A stretch of DNA of 64,000 nt from assembly GCA_016584305.1 (NCBI GenBank), contig JACEEZ010006444.1, positions 505,001 through 569,000 on the forward strand. Direction: 5' to 3'. This DNA comes from Chionoecetes opilio (taxonomy: Eukaryota; Arthropoda; Malacostraca; Decapoda; Majidae). The position numbers and the translations under genes were made by a program. Below the pieces are notes generated by a model. That model did not search any database. It had not been told where the DNA came from and saw only the letters and a program-made list of their open reading frames with translations. Numbering within the stretch: position 1 is the first letter of the stretch; each line of letters opens with the position of its first letter. This document shows, one piece after another, positions 1 through 12,238 of the stretch.

Positions 1-111
1 TTTCGTTATCAAGAAAAAAATATATATATATTAAATATCAATTTCGTAATGTGTGATGAACGAGATCGCATTAATATTACTGTGTTTTTCATCTTACTAA
101 TGTTGATGAAA

Positions 112-372
112 TATTATTATTATTATTATTATTATTGTCATTATCATTACTATCATCATTATTGTTATCATTGTCATCGCATTACTATTACTCAATGTTA
201 TTCCTCTTGCTGTTGTTGAAAATATATTATTATTATTAACATTATCATTATCATCATAGTTATTGTCATCATTATCAATATTATCATTGTTATTATCATA
301 AATATCATCATCATTTTTGCTATCATTATCATTATTTTGATTATTACTATTATCGTTATTAGCGTTTGAAAC
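112..372. repeat. Degenerate ATT/ATC trinucleotide tract
   Basis: Long runs of ATT grade into mixed ATT, ATC and GTT triplets. The open reading frame on the minus strand here encodes only Asn/Asp runs and is a by-product of the triplet repeat. Confidence 0.9.
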
Positions 373-1097
373 CATGTGGCTGCACTGTTCTATAAAATGT
401 TCTAAAATGTTCACCAGACAAGAGAGAAAACCTTTGATAAAATTCGGCCACGAGATTCAACCGTTAGTATAAGTAGGTGGATATATATGGGTGAGAGGAA
501 AGAAAAGTAAAACAGAAAAAAAGGAAGGAAAATAAAGAAAGCAAAAAAAGAAAAGAGGCAGGAAAAGTGTCTTGACTGCACAGTTAAGAAAAGGAAACAT
601 CTGAGAGGCGCCGACATACTGACTTGATTTCATTGTTTCTGGTCTTGACTCGAACAAACTTTACTACGTTCACAAGTTAGGTATATAACGTATGACAAAG
701 TATATGACGGAGTATATGATAAAGCGCATTTCTGAAGGTATAGTTGAGAGACATGGAGGCTAGCGGTGGTTGACGCTTACTCAGGTTATACATGCAATTA
801 TATAATTATGAAAACAGTCATCTATAATGAGCTTAAATGCACTCAAACATTTAAAAGTCTACACAACATTACGTTTTATCCTCACTATTAATAACCCTAA
901 TTAACTAAATATATTATAAACTTAAAAGTAAGCTCTACCGCCTATACAGAGAGTGACGTTAGAACATTAATGAGAATAAATTTAGAAACATTTGATTGAG
1001 TGCGAATGAATTTATATTAATTTACATCATAATTTTACTTTCACAATGAGTAGCTACAAGACTTAACCTATTAAAGCCCCTATTGAAGGCACTGTTA

Positions 1098-1098
<1 letters not shown>
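373..1098. other. Unassigned AT-rich sequence
   Basis: About 0.7 kb of AT-rich sequence without a recognisable gene, inverted repeat or tandem array. Confidence 0.6.
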
Positions 1099-1316
<218 letters not shown>

Positions 1317-1323
1317 CCATACA

Positions 1324-1385
1324 GGACCACCACTACTGATATTACCCGAAGCTTGAAAACAAATAATAAAAGAAGAAAAAGAATG
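1324..1385 (+). repeat. Conserved flank of a (CA)n tract, copy 1
   Basis: Directly after the (CA)n tract comes a block beginning ACCACCACTACTGA, then TTACCC and an A-rich stretch introduced by CTTGAAAA. The same order of motifs follows the (CA)n tract at 4251-4308, so this looks like a dispersed element carrying its own microsatellite. One reading is the 3' end of a retroelement. Confidence 0.5.
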
Positions 1386-1439
1386 AGATCCCAGCGCGGC
1401 ACAAATATGACATGTTCCTTGTTGGATCCTTTCTCAAAA

Positions 1440-1675
1440 TGTTTGTTCCTTTCATCCCCTCAACGCATATCTGTTCCTATTTGTCCACCTTCCTACGACT
1501 TAAATATTTTCAAGACAGGAGTGACATTACACCTCCCGAACTAAATTGGCCCCCCCCCCTTTCTTTATTCTCTTACTGTCTTCTCTGTATAGGGACTGGC
1601 AACTAAGCTGACTTTTGTTACCTCTTATGTTTTGCCCTTAGCCAGTCCTTTGTGATGAAAAAATAAAAAATAAAC
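1440..1675 (+). mobile_element. Non-LTR retrotransposon 3' fragment, family A copy 1
   Basis: The last ~25 codons (SYDLNIFKTGVTLHLPN, then stop near 1544) match the C-terminus of the family A copy at 15475-16142. The 3' UTR shares GGGACTGGCAACTAAGC and the CCAGTCCTTTGTGATG end before an A-rich tail. The fragment is severely 5'-truncated, has degenerated upstream of SYDLN, and carries a 9-C run in the UTR. It is non-functional. Confidence 0.8.
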
Positions 1676-1794
1676 TATGGGCGATTTGATTGTGTGTGTT
1701 TACCATGCTTCTAATAATAATGTTTGTCAAGTAACTAGACAAGAGCGCGACATGTTTCCAAGGCAGGTTGGGAGCTATGTAAATACGTACTGCT

Positions 1795-1995
1795 TGTAGT
1801 TGTTGTTGTAGTGGTAGTATTAAGAAAGTAGCAGTGGTAGTAGCAGGCGGAGAAAGAGGAATCACATGGAAATAGTAATAGTGGTAGTAGTTCTTGAATC
1901 AGGTGTTGTAGGAGTGGTAGTAGTAGTAGTAGTAGTAACAGTAGCAAAGTAGTAAGAAAGTAGCAGTGGTAGTAGAAGGCGGAGAAAGAGGAATG
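1795..1995. repeat. Duplicated ~41-bp segment with GTA triplets
   Basis: AGTAGCAGTGGTAGTAG followed by GCGGAGAAAGAGGAAT occurs at about 1823-1863 and again at about 1952-1993, separated by GTA triplets. This is a local duplication of ~130 bp period. Confidence 0.75.
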
Positions 1996-2195
1996 GTCGG
2001 CATGAAAGTAGGTATGAAAGAAAGAAAAATGTGAGGCTCCAACAACCTTATATAGAAGAGCAAGAAGATATTGTGGGGAATATTTGTTTGAAATTAAGAA
2101 TATAGAAGAAACAAAAAGAACGATCAATAGTTTTTTGGATGATCAGGGAAAGGAAGGGGAAAAAAGTGAAAGAATTTAAAGGACAAAATGAGAGA

Positions 2196-2570
2196 TACAA
2201 GAAGACAAGACCAGCTAACTAAGACCCAAAGAAGACAAGACCAACTAACTAAAGACCCAAAGAAGACAAGACCAACTAACTAAAGACTCAAAGAAGACAA
2301 GACCAACTAACTAAAGACTCAAAGAAGACAAGACCAACTAACTAAAGACTCAAAGAAGACAAGACCAACTAACTAAAGACTCAAAGAAGACAAGACCAAC
2401 TAACTAAAGACTCAAAGAAGACAAGACCAACTAACTAAAGACTCAAAGAAGACAAGACCAACTAACTAAAGACTCAAAGAAGACAAGACCAACTAACTAA
2501 AGACTCAAAGAAGACAAGACCAACTAACTAAAGACTCAAAGAAGACAAGACCAACTAACTAAAGACCCAG
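2196..2570 (+). repeat. 31-bp minisatellite
   Basis: About 12 near-identical head-to-tail copies of a 31-bp unit containing GACAAGACCAACTAACTAAA. The outermost copies carry CCC where the inner ones have CTC, suggesting recent expansion of the central units. Confidence 0.95.
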
Positions 2571-2605
2571 ACAGCGAGAAGAGACACATCAGGGAGTGCC
2601 GATTA

Positions 2606-3038
2606 AAGGCCAGACTCCCGACCCACGACTGAACTGAACTGAACTGAACTGAACTGAAATGAAATGAAATGAAATGAAATGAAATGAAATGAAATGAAAT
2701 GAAATGAAATGAAATGAACTGGACTGGACTGGACTGAACTGGACTGGACTGGACTGGACTGGACTGGACTGGACTGGACTGGACTGAACTGAACTGGACT
2801 GAACTGAACTGAACTGAACTGAACTGAACTGGACTGAACTGGACTGAACTGGACTGAACTGACTGAACTGAACTGGACTGAACTGAACTGAACTGGACTG
2901 AACTGAACTGAACTGAACTGGACTGAACTGGACTGGACTAAACTGAACTGAACTGGATTAAAGAGAAAGTAAAGTTAATAGAGAGAGGAAGAGATGAAAG
3001 AGGCCAGACTCCCGACCCACAACTGAACTGAACTGAAC
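2606..3038 (+). repeat. GAACT/GAAAT/GGACT pentanucleotide array with duplicated edge
   Basis: An array of 5-bp units (TGAAC, TGAAA, TGGAC) fills 2630-2957. Homogeneous blocks of each variant follow one another. GGCCAGACTCCCGACCCAC followed by GAACT units lies at its left edge (2606) and recurs after it (3000), so the seed region is itself duplicated. Confidence 0.95.
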
Positions 3039-3084
3039 GTGTGTGGTATGTGCACGTACGTCTGTTATCGTGCAGCAATCACGC

Positions 3085-4106
3085 GTATCACCACCACTGT
3101 TATCATCATCATCACCAATATCACCAACGACACCACAGATACCACTACAATCACCACTATAAATAATGATGAATGATAGAAAGTAATTCACTCCCACTAC
3201 CACTACCAGACAACTACCATCGCCACCACCACCACCACCACCACCACCACCACCACCACAATAACAACTACCATCGCCACCACCACCACCACCACCACAA
3301 CAACAACAATCACAACAACCACAACAATACTCACAACAACCACCACCACCACAACAATCACAACAACCACAACAACCACAACAATAACAACAACTACAAC
3401 AATACTCACAACAACCACCACCACAACAACAATAACAACAACTACAACAATACTCACAACAACCACCACCACCACAACAATCACAACAACCACAACAACC
3501 ACAACAACAATAATCACAACAACCACCACCACCACAACAATAACAACAACCACAACAACCACTACAACAACAACAACCACCACCACAACCACCACCACCA
3601 CCACCACAACAACAACAATTACAACAACAACAACTACACCACCGCCACACCACCACCACCACCACAGCAACAACAACAATAATCACAACAACCACCACCA
3701 CCACAACAATAACAACAACCACAACAACCACTACAACAACAACCACCACCACCACCACCACCACCACAACAACAACCACCACCACCACCACCACCACAAC
3801 AACAACAACAATTACAACAACAACAACAACCACCACCACCACCACAACAACAACAATTACAACAACAACAACCACCACTACCACCACCACCACAACAACA
3901 ACAACAACAATTACAACAACAACCACCACCACCACCACAACAACAATAACAACAACAACCACTACAACAACAACAACAACAACAACCACCACAACAACCA
4001 CCACCACCACCACCACAACAACAACAACAATTACAACAACAACAACCACACCACCGCCACACCACCACCACAACAACAACAACAACCACAACAACAACAA
4101 CCACCG
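3085..4106 (+). repeat. ~1-kb CAC/CAA trinucleotide tract
   Basis: CAC, CAA and occasional AAT, ATC and ACT triplets form larger imperfect units, for example CACAACAACCACAACAATAC-type blocks. ORFs on both strands (poly-Val, poly-Asn/His, Cys-rich) follow from the 3-bp period and are not genes. Confidence 0.97.
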
Positions 4107-4250
4107 CTGCCGCATTGGGAAGTCACTTAACGTAGTCTTGTGTGAAAGCGTAAAAACTAAAATATCGCCTCGCAGTTCATCCCGACATTTGATTACTTCA
4201 CTCGGAAAAATTTCATTTCCGCTCCTCAAAAGTCACCGTCTTCATAAAAC

Positions 4251-4308
<58 letters not shown>
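4251..4308. repeat. (CA)n microsatellite
   Basis: About 58 bp of perfect CA repeats. Confidence 0.97.
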
Positions 4309-4310
<2 letters not shown>

Positions 4311-4388
4311 ACCACTACTGACCTTACCCTAACCTTACCTTACCCTAACCTTGAAAAAAAATTAAAAGAGAAAAAAAAAAGACAATGA
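4307..4388 (+). repeat. Conserved flank of a (CA)n tract, copy 2, with telomere-like units
   Basis: ACCACCACTACTGA follows the (CA)n tract as at 1324. TTACCCTAACC units (4320-4352) and then an A-rich stretch come next. Relative to copy 1 an extra TTACCTTACCCTAACC block has been gained. Confidence 0.55.
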
Positions 4389-4789
4389 AAGTTCAAACGC
4401 ATGAAAACTCCCTTCCAACAGTTGTCTCTCAATAATTGCCATCGTATTTATGCACCGTATGGGCCAGTTTCCAGGGCGATGGTGTTCACTTGTTGTAGAG
4501 CGACAGTTTTATTAGCTGAGGTTTAACGGGGTGCATTTCTAGCGGAGTTAACAGTTCTGGGGTGACTATGGTGTAAGGATGAACTTTATAGGTTAGGTCA
4601 GGTTAGGTTAGGTTATTTACTATGGAGGGGAGGATGCTGCTGGCCTATACGCAGATGCTGTTGTTAAGGTAGTGGAGGGTGTTGGTTATCCTATCTGCTA
4701 TGCTTGATTATAATAGAAGAAATAGAAGGGAGTAGGGAATACTACTACGGATATATGAGTAGATACTACGTGGTGGTGATGGAAGGGGA
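4389..4789. other. Unassigned sequence with a short TTAGG run
   Basis: Contains GGTTAGGTCAGGTTAGG at about 4590-4614, an interstitial arthropod-type telomere motif. Nothing else is recognisable. Confidence 0.6.
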
Positions 4790-4961
<172 letters not shown>

Positions 4962-5126
4962 AAATACCAGCCAAGGCAGCATTACAACGTGGATTATTTA
5001 ATTATTAACTAATGAAGCATGTCTGTATTTTTAAGTGTATTGTTAAGCAGCGGATTATTTGAAATCGTGATGAAAAAAACTAATTACACTGATTATTTAC
5101 TTGATACTTGAAAGCGCGAAAGTATT

Positions 5127-5758
5127 ACAGTTATATCAGTTATTATTATTACAGTTATATCCGTTATTATTATTACAGTTATATCAGTTATTATTATTAC
5201 AGTTTTATCAGTTATTAGTATTACAGTTATATCAGTTATTAGTATTACAGTTATATCAGTTATTAGTATTACAGTTATATCAGTTATTATTATTACAGTT
5301 ATATCAGTTATTATTATTACAGTTATATCAGTTATTATTATTACAGTTATATCAGTTATTAGTATTACAGTTATATCAGTTATTAGTTATTACGTTTTTT
5401 TTTTTTTGTTTTTTTTTAATAAATTTAGTATTTTATATCCGTTATTATTATTACAGTTATATCAGTTATTAGTATTACAGTTATATCCGTTATTATTATT
5501 ACAGTTATATCAGTTATTAGTATTACAGTTATATCAGTTATTATTATTACAGTTATATCAGTTATTAGTATTACAGTTATATCCGTTATTATTATTAGTT
5601 ATATTAGTATTAGTTATATCAGTTATTAGTATTACAGTTATATCAGTTATTAGTATCACAGTTATATCAGTTATTAGTATTACAGTTATATCAGTTATTA
5701 TTATTAGTTATATCAGTTATTAGTATTACAGTTATATCAGTTATTAGTATTACAGTTA
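5127..5758 (+). repeat. 24-bp AT-rich minisatellite
   Basis: About 25 units built from ATTACAGTTATATCAGTT plus ATTATT or ATTAGT, interrupted once by a poly-T stretch at 5393-5418. The 24-bp period keeps a reading frame open (LYQLLLLQ repeats), which is not evidence for coding. Confidence 0.95.
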
Positions 5759-5840
5759 AAATAGTACATTATTTTTCTCGTGTATGATTTATGACGCAAG
5801 AGTCAGAGATTGTTGCTGGTATTTTCATGTAAGACGGAAT

Positions 5841-6008
5841 AAGAACATAAGAACATAAGGAAGCTACAAGAGGCCGCGAGACCTATACGTGGTAGTTTCT
5901 GTTACTTAACACTACCTATATCCACCTTTCATCCCCATCCATAAAGCTGTCTAGCCTCCTTTTAAAACCACCTATTGACTCCGCACTAACTACCCCAGCG
6001 ACTGAGTC
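5841..6008 (-). mobile_element. Non-LTR retrotransposon 3' end, family B copy 1
   Basis: On the minus strand the sequence encodes a retroelement C-terminus (GGFKRRLDSFMDGDERWI, then TAG), followed by a short 3' UTR and a tail built on TTATGTTC. Four other copies of this 3' end lie at 16321, 19125, 35688 and 41500, all on the minus strand. It is 5'-truncated and non-functional. Confidence 0.75.
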
Positions 6009-6368
6009 CTAACTGATACCTAACTCATTTTCCTTAAGTAAAACATCGTCAGAAAACATACATAGTAAGATACATAGAATACATACATTCATTGGACAAT
6101 TTGTGAACCGTTATCAGCCACTCAGTTGTAAGGACACAAAATATGCCTTTAACGTGTTGGTCAAGCTCTTGTCTTTCACTCGAATAGTCTAGTCAAGCTC
6201 TTTTTTTTCCCCTAATACCTATGTCATCATTTTTGTGACGCTCGTCGACAATATGAATTTAAACGGCTACAAGCGAGCTACGCAGAGGTATAGGTTATAG
6301 TGTTGTGTTTAGCGCCTAAAGGGGCGGCCACACGAGCCCCTGGGATCGCTCGCTAGGCTGGGCGGTTC
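6009..6368. other. Unassigned sequence
   Basis: No gene, tandem repeat or terminal inverted repeat recognised. Confidence 0.55.
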
Positions 6369-6523
6369 GCATATTTCCTAAGTCTATGCGAGTATGTGGT
6401 TTCCGAGTGAAGACGCTTGGCTGTAGCTTCAAAACTAACCTAACCTAAACGTAACCTAACCTAACCTAACCTGACGTGTTCAAGAGTAAACGCGACATAC
6501 TGTTCCAGAAAGCGGGAATATGC
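6369..6523. mobile_element. MITE family 1, copy 1, with internal CCTAA repeats
   Basis: The ends form an imperfect inverted repeat: GCATATTTCC and then GAGTATGTGG on the left, against the complement of CATACTGTTCCAGAAAGCGG and GAATATGC on the right. The interior holds CCTAA telomere-like units (about 6432-6472). A second copy with the same ends is at 34741-34962. No coding capacity. Confidence 0.75.
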
Positions 6524-6763
6524 GAGCGGCGAGCGTTACAGATGGGCAGTCGGCAGGCCAGCCTTAACCAGTGGTCACGGAGGCATCGCTGTGTTCGCGT
6601 TTATCGATGAAATCAAAACAAAGTCAATAACGATGGATGTTGTTGTACTGTACGAGGGATGCTCTCCATGCTATACACTTCATCTCTCAATTCATCCAAA
6701 TATGTAAATGCTGTGCCTGTAGATCAAAAAACACTATATAATGACACACAATACACTGCATTT
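6524..6763. other. Unassigned sequence ending in a minisatellite flank
   Basis: Contains CCAAATATG...TGTGCCTGTAGATCA at 6696-6732, which recurs at 8182-8220 on the far side of the 29-bp array. Confidence 0.6.
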
Positions 6764-8074
6764 ACCACACTATAGTCACACCACACCCGTCTCCCACACT
6801 ATAGTCACACCATACCCGTCTCCCACACTATAGCCACACCACACCCATCTCCCACACTACAGCCGCACCACACCCGTCTCCCACACTACAGCCACACCAC
6901 ACCCGTCTCCCACACTACAGCCACACCACACCCATCTCCCACACTATAGTCACACCACACCCGTCTCCCACACTATAGCCGCACCACACCCGTATCCCAC
7001 ACTATAGTCACACCACACCCGTCTCCCACACTACAGCCACACCACACCCATCTCCCACACTATAGTCACACCACACACGTCTCCCACACTATAGCCGCAC
7101 CACACCCGTCTCCCACACTATAGCCACACCACACCCGTCTCCCACACTATAGCCACACCACCCCGTCTCCCACACTATAGCCACACCACACCCGTCTCCC
7201 ACACGACAGCCGCACCACACCCGTCTCCCACACGACAGCCACACCACACCCGTCTCCCGCACTACAGCCACGCCACACCGTCTCCCACACTACAGCCACA
7301 CCACACCCGTCTCCCACACTACAGCCACACCACACCCGTCTCCTACACTAGAGCCACACCACACCCGTCTCCTACACTACAGCCACACCACACCCGTCTC
7401 CCACACTACAGCCACACCACACCCGTCTCCTACACTACAGCCACACCACACCCGTCTCCCGCACTACAGCCACGCCACACCCGTCTCCCACACTACAGCC
7501 ACACCACACCCGTCTCCCGCACTACAGCCACGCCACACCCGTCTCCCACACTACAGCCACACCACACCCGTCTCCCGCACTACAGCCACGCCACACCCGT
7601 CTCCCACACTACAGCCACACCACACCCGTCTCCCGCACTACAGCCACACCACACCCGTCTCCCGCACTACAGCCACGCCACACCCGTCTCCCGCACTACA
7701 GCCACACCACACCCGTCTCCCGCACTACAGCCACGCCACACCCGTCTCCCACACTACAGCCACGCCACACCCGTCTCCCGCACTACAGCCACGCCACACC
7801 CGTCTCCCACACTACAGCCACGCCACACCCGTCTCCCGCACTACAGCCACACCACACCCGTCTCCTACACTATAGCCACACCACACCCGTCTCCCACGCT
7901 ATAGCCACACCACACCCGTCTCCCGCACTACAGCCACGCCACACCCGTCTCCCACACTACAGCCACGCCACACCCGTCTCCCGCACTACAGCCACACCAC
8001 ACCCGTCTCCTACACTATAGCCACACCACACCCGTCTCCCACGCTATAGCCACACCACACCCGTCTCCCACACT
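6764..8074 (+). repeat. 29-bp minisatellite, about 45 copies
   Basis: The unit contains CACACTACAGCCACACCACA followed by CCCGTCTCC, period 29 bp. Variants (TATAG/TACAG, ACACT/GCACT, CACAC/CACGC) alternate in pairs in the second half, indicating higher-order expansion of a two-unit block. The minus-strand ORFs are repeat translations. Confidence 0.97.
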
Positions 8075-8089
8075 TAAGTTCATTTCCTC

Positions 8090-8181
8090 ATGTATGTATG
8101 TTATGTTATTTTCTTTTTTTCCTGTATGTCTTCGGGTGCAAATAAAATTATTATTATTATTACTATTATTATTATTACTAT
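8090..8181 (+). mobile_element. Probable retroelement 3' tail with (ATT)n
   Basis: TTTCCTGTATGTCTTCGGGT followed by GCAAATAAAATTATTATT looks like a non-LTR 3' UTR running into a (ATT)n tail. Nearly the same CCTGTATGCCTTCGGGTG plus ATT tail precedes the array at 37703. No coding part remains. Confidence 0.5.
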
Positions 8182-8281
8182 CCAAATAAGTTTCAATGTT
8201 GTGCCTGTAGATCAATAAACATACAAGAGACACTACAAGCAGGCGATTTTGGATGTTCTAAACAGTGTTCCTGGGTAAGCA

Positions 8282-8539
8282 TATATCAGGCGCCTAGAAT
8301 TGAAACGGCACAAGCGCCACTTTAAAAAAAACTGAGAAAAACGCTCTGAAAAATTAATCTAATATCTTCATTTGTTGCTGATTTACTTTGAAAACACTTT
8401 AGGTGCATTTTTTTCATTGATAAAAAGTGGCGCTTGTGCCGTTTCATATCTTGATTTTCTTAGATTAAACTTTAAGCGCGTTTTTCTCAGTGTTTTAAAA
8501 GTGGCGCTTGTGCCGTTTCAATTCTAGGCGCCTTATATA
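8282..8539. mobile_element. Foldback MITE, family 2
   Basis: GGCGCCTAGAATTGAAACGG at 8289 is matched by its exact complement ending at 8532. The inverted arms extend, with a few gaps, about 75 bp inwards (GAGAAAAACGC) and a further 7 bp outwards. A third copy of the GGCACAAGCGCCACTTT motif lies inside at about 8426-8446, in the orientation of the right arm. It is non-coding and no clear target duplication is visible. Confidence 0.88.
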
Positions 8540-8615
8540 TAATCGGAACACAAGGCCTAGATGAATGAAAAAAAGCCACTCGAACAATATATATTACTGT
8601 TTGAATGTCTATACG

Positions 8616-8879
8616 TCTTTGTTACTCAATCCTTAGCTGTTCATTCTTCCTTTCGGGGTTGGTCGATAAATGGGTACCCGGGGAAACCTGGGGAAGGTAA
8701 CTGTGGTAACCCGGGTGTCACACTAGCTCATGCAGTGTCCCGCCGTCCCGGGGTAACGGTTCTCACCAAGGATAATACAATATCATTGGTTCTCACCCAC
8801 CACAGCAGGCTCAAGGCTAATGCGACGGAGATGAGCATCGAGGCCACGCGCAGCATAACGTTTATCTTTGTTACTCAAT
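8616..8879. mobile_element. 234-bp insertion flanked by a 15-bp direct repeat (SINE-like)
   Basis: TCTTTGTTACTCAAT occurs perfectly at 8616-8630 and 8865-8879 and brackets a GC-richer segment (8631-8864) containing GGGTACCCGGGGAAACCTGG. A perfect 15-bp target duplication is typical of LINE-driven retroposition. I see neither a poly(A) tail nor clear A and B boxes, so the class is unproven. A diverged relative (GTCAATAAATGG...GAAATCTGGGGA) is at about 9318-9355. Confidence 0.65.
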
Positions 8880-8941
8880 AAAATCATTAAAGATCATGAA
8901 AGCATTCCCTCTACATCACCGCCAACTTTTTGTTACTCAGT

Positions 8942-8970
8942 GTTTCCTTTTGTCCATGGTAAAAGGAAAC
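8942..8970. other. Short perfect hairpin
   Basis: GTTTCCTTTT and AAAAGGAAAC form a 10-bp stem with a 9-nt loop. Function unknown. Confidence 0.4.
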
Positions 8971-9644
8971 ATCATAAGACCCTTATCACTACATCATAAG
9001 ACTCTTAGGATGTAAAAATGAATATCAAACCATTTTTTTCATGACACAGTGATAACGTAAGCTTACCCTTCATCACACTCGCACCCTCGCATGACCCATG
9101 GCTTTGGAGGGCAGGGCGCGACTCACACTAGCCCAGTACAGCTTCTGGCCCGTGGGATCAAGGAAAACATAGATGAGCACCGCTAAGTCCAGTATTCCGG
9201 TCTTATTCGCGTATTATTCCAATATTCTGGTCTTATACGCGTATCATCCGTGTATTCTGGTCTTAGTACAGAGTTCGGACGTGGGTAAACGGCACGGCTT
9301 TTATCATTCCTTGATGGATTGTCAATAAATGGATAACCGAGGAAATCTGGGGACGTGAAATGTTGATGTTATGGTCAGTCCAAGGCATCGATCTCTCGCC
9401 CGCTATATGCATGATCTAAGTAGCAGGCAGTTCTAAGTTTTAAGTTCCGCTAGGCATGTTTCACGCGCCATTTACCCAGATTTTTCTATCGCACATTAGC
9501 AAGTCAGATAACATATTTTTTACCTAGGGGAATCTTGCGCCCTCGGACCAAGCCGCGAGACGTCAAGAACACGGTGGATCTTTCCTAAATTCATCTCGGC
9601 GTCCCTTCAAACCAAACAGTCGGACCAAAACACCTAACACAAAA
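8971..9644. other. Unassigned sequence with three ~30-bp repeats
   Basis: TATTCTGGTCTTA-type units recur at about 9193, 9222 and 9253 (ATTCCGGTCTTATTCGCGTA and variants). A short diverged relative of the 8631-8864 insertion lies at about 9318. Otherwise nothing is recognised. Confidence 0.5.
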
Positions 9645-9835
9645 CACACGGAAAAAAAAAAAATAATAATAATAATAATGATAAATAAATAAATAAATAA
9701 ATAAATAAAAATAAATAAAAAAATAAGAAAAATAAAAAAATTATAATAAAATCAAATAAAAAAAAAATAATAATAATAATAATAAATCAATAAAAATAAA
9801 AATAAATATTAAAAAAATGTAAAAACTCCAAACAC
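9645..9835. repeat. A-rich (AAT)n/(AAAT)n tract
   Basis: Mixture of AAT, AAAT and AAAAT units. Confidence 0.9.
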
Positions 9836-10378
<543 letters not shown>

Positions 10379-10451
10379 TTGATCATTCACACGGAACACC
10401 ACCACCACAAAGCCTCACACACATCACAAAGCTATACCGCAGAACAATATT

Positions 10452-10669
10452 ATTCTCGCCGCACGTTAAATTGGCGAAAATGGGGCCCCTTCACTCCCTC
10501 TTTCTGAACGCACGGGATTGGCTGAGGTGTTGGGTGTTTGGGGCTTTGAGTGGTCGGAACGTGTGGAGGTAAGGCATTTGACTTACCCGAACACCCAACC
10601 ATCTCAGCAATCCGTGCCGCGGAAGGGTGGATGAAGGACCCATTTTGACAAATTAACGTCGGCGAGAAT
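10452..10669. mobile_element. Foldback MITE, family 3, full copy
   Basis: ATTCTCGCCG...GTTAAATTGGCGAAAATGGG at the left end pairs with the complement of the right end (CCCATTTTGACAAATTAACG, GGCGAGAAT). The interior also pairs: GATTGGCTGAGGTGTTGGGT against the complement of ACCCAACCATCTCAGCAATC. Nearly the whole 218 bp can therefore fold back. A partial copy of the left end is at 39398. Confidence 0.85.
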
Positions 10670-10784
10670 TGCAAAATAGCCCACACCATACACCTCACAC
10701 ATCAATATATCTGGACGCACGAACGATTCTATTTAGAAGTGCCCTGAGGACAATAGCGGAATGAGAACATTCCAACACAAAAAC
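10670..10784. other. Short unassigned spacer
   Basis: Nothing recognised. Confidence 0.4.
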
Positions 10785-12238
10785 ACCACAACATCACACA
10801 CACAAAAACTTAAAAAAACATAGTCACAAAAAAATATATATATATATCGCCACACAATTTTTTTTTTAAACTTCGCCACACACAAAAAAGACTTCATAAA
10901 ACATCGCCACACACACAAAAATAAAAATAAAACATCGCCACACACAAAAGACCTTGAAAAAACATCCCACAAACAAAAAACTAATAAAACATCAGCCATA
11001 CAACAAAAAAAGACAAAAAAAATTAACTCACACACACAAAAAAACTTTAAAAAACATCGCCACGCACAAAAAACTATAAAAAAAACATCGCCACAACACA
11101 AAAAAAAACACGCACAAAAATAAAAAAACATCGCCACAAACAAAAATAAAAAAAAAAACCACAATCAAAAAAATTTAAAAAACATCCCACACAAAAAAAA
11201 TTTAAAAAACTGCCACACAAAAAACCTTACAAAAACATCACCACACAAAAATATATAAAAAAAACATCGCCACACACAAAAAAAAACTTCACCACACAAA
11301 AATATAAAAAACATCGCCACAAAACAAATATAAAAAACATCGCCACACACAAAAAATATAAAAAAACATCACCACACAAAAAATAATAAAAAAAAACATC
11401 GCCACACAAAAAAATATTAAAAAAACATCGCCACACACAAAAAAATAAAAAAAACATCGCCACACACAAAAAAATATGAAAAAACATCACCACACACAAA
11501 AAAAGTAAAAAAAACATCGCCACACACAAAAAAATATAAAAAAACATCGCAACACACAAAAAAATATAAAAAAACATCGCCACACAAAAAAATATAAAAA
11601 AAACATCGCCACACAAAAAAATATAAAAAAAACCACACACAAAATAAAAAAAACATCGCACACACAAAAAAATAAAAAAAACATCGCCACACAAAAAAAA
11701 TAAAAACATCCACACAAAAAAATAAAAAAAACATCGCACACACAAAAAATAAAAACACAACAACAAAAAAATATAAAAAAACATCGCCACACAAAAAAAT
11801 ATAAAAAAACATCGCCACACAAAAAAATAAAAAAAATATCACCACACAAAAAAAATTAAAAAACATCAAAACACACAAAAAAATATAAAAGAACATCGCC
11901 ACACACAAAAAAAAATTAAAAAACATCAAAACACAAAAAAATATAAAAAAACATCGCCACACACAAAAAAATATAAAAAAACATCGCCACACACAAAAAA
12001 ATATAAAAAAAATATCACCACACAAAAAAAATATAAAAAAACATCGCCACACAAAAAAAAAAAAAAAAACATCGCCACACAAAAAAATATAAAAAAACAT
12101 CGCCACACACAAAAAAGTATACAAAAACATCACCACACACAAAAAAGTATACAAAAACATCACCACACACAAAAAATATAAAAAAACATCGCCACACAAA
12201 AATATAAAAAAAACATCGCCAAACAAAAAAAATAATAC
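10785..12238 (+). repeat. ~28-bp A-rich minisatellite, about 50 copies
   Basis: The unit is ACATCGCCACACACAAAAAA followed by ATATAAAA, with length variation in the A runs. Minus-strand ORFs rich in Phe, Cys and Trp are its translation. The left third is more degenerate than the right. The same unit reappears inside the element at 13805-14048. Confidence 0.95.

Noticed and set aside
6764..8074. Regular 29-bp repeats that could be mistaken for a CRISPR array
   Set aside because: Units are contiguous without spacers and the genome is eukaryotic. It is a minisatellite.
10785..12238. Minus-strand ORFs up to 269 codons rich in Phe, Cys and Trp, resembling membrane proteins
   Set aside because: They are the translation of the ~28-bp A-rich array. 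Frames switch with A-run length.
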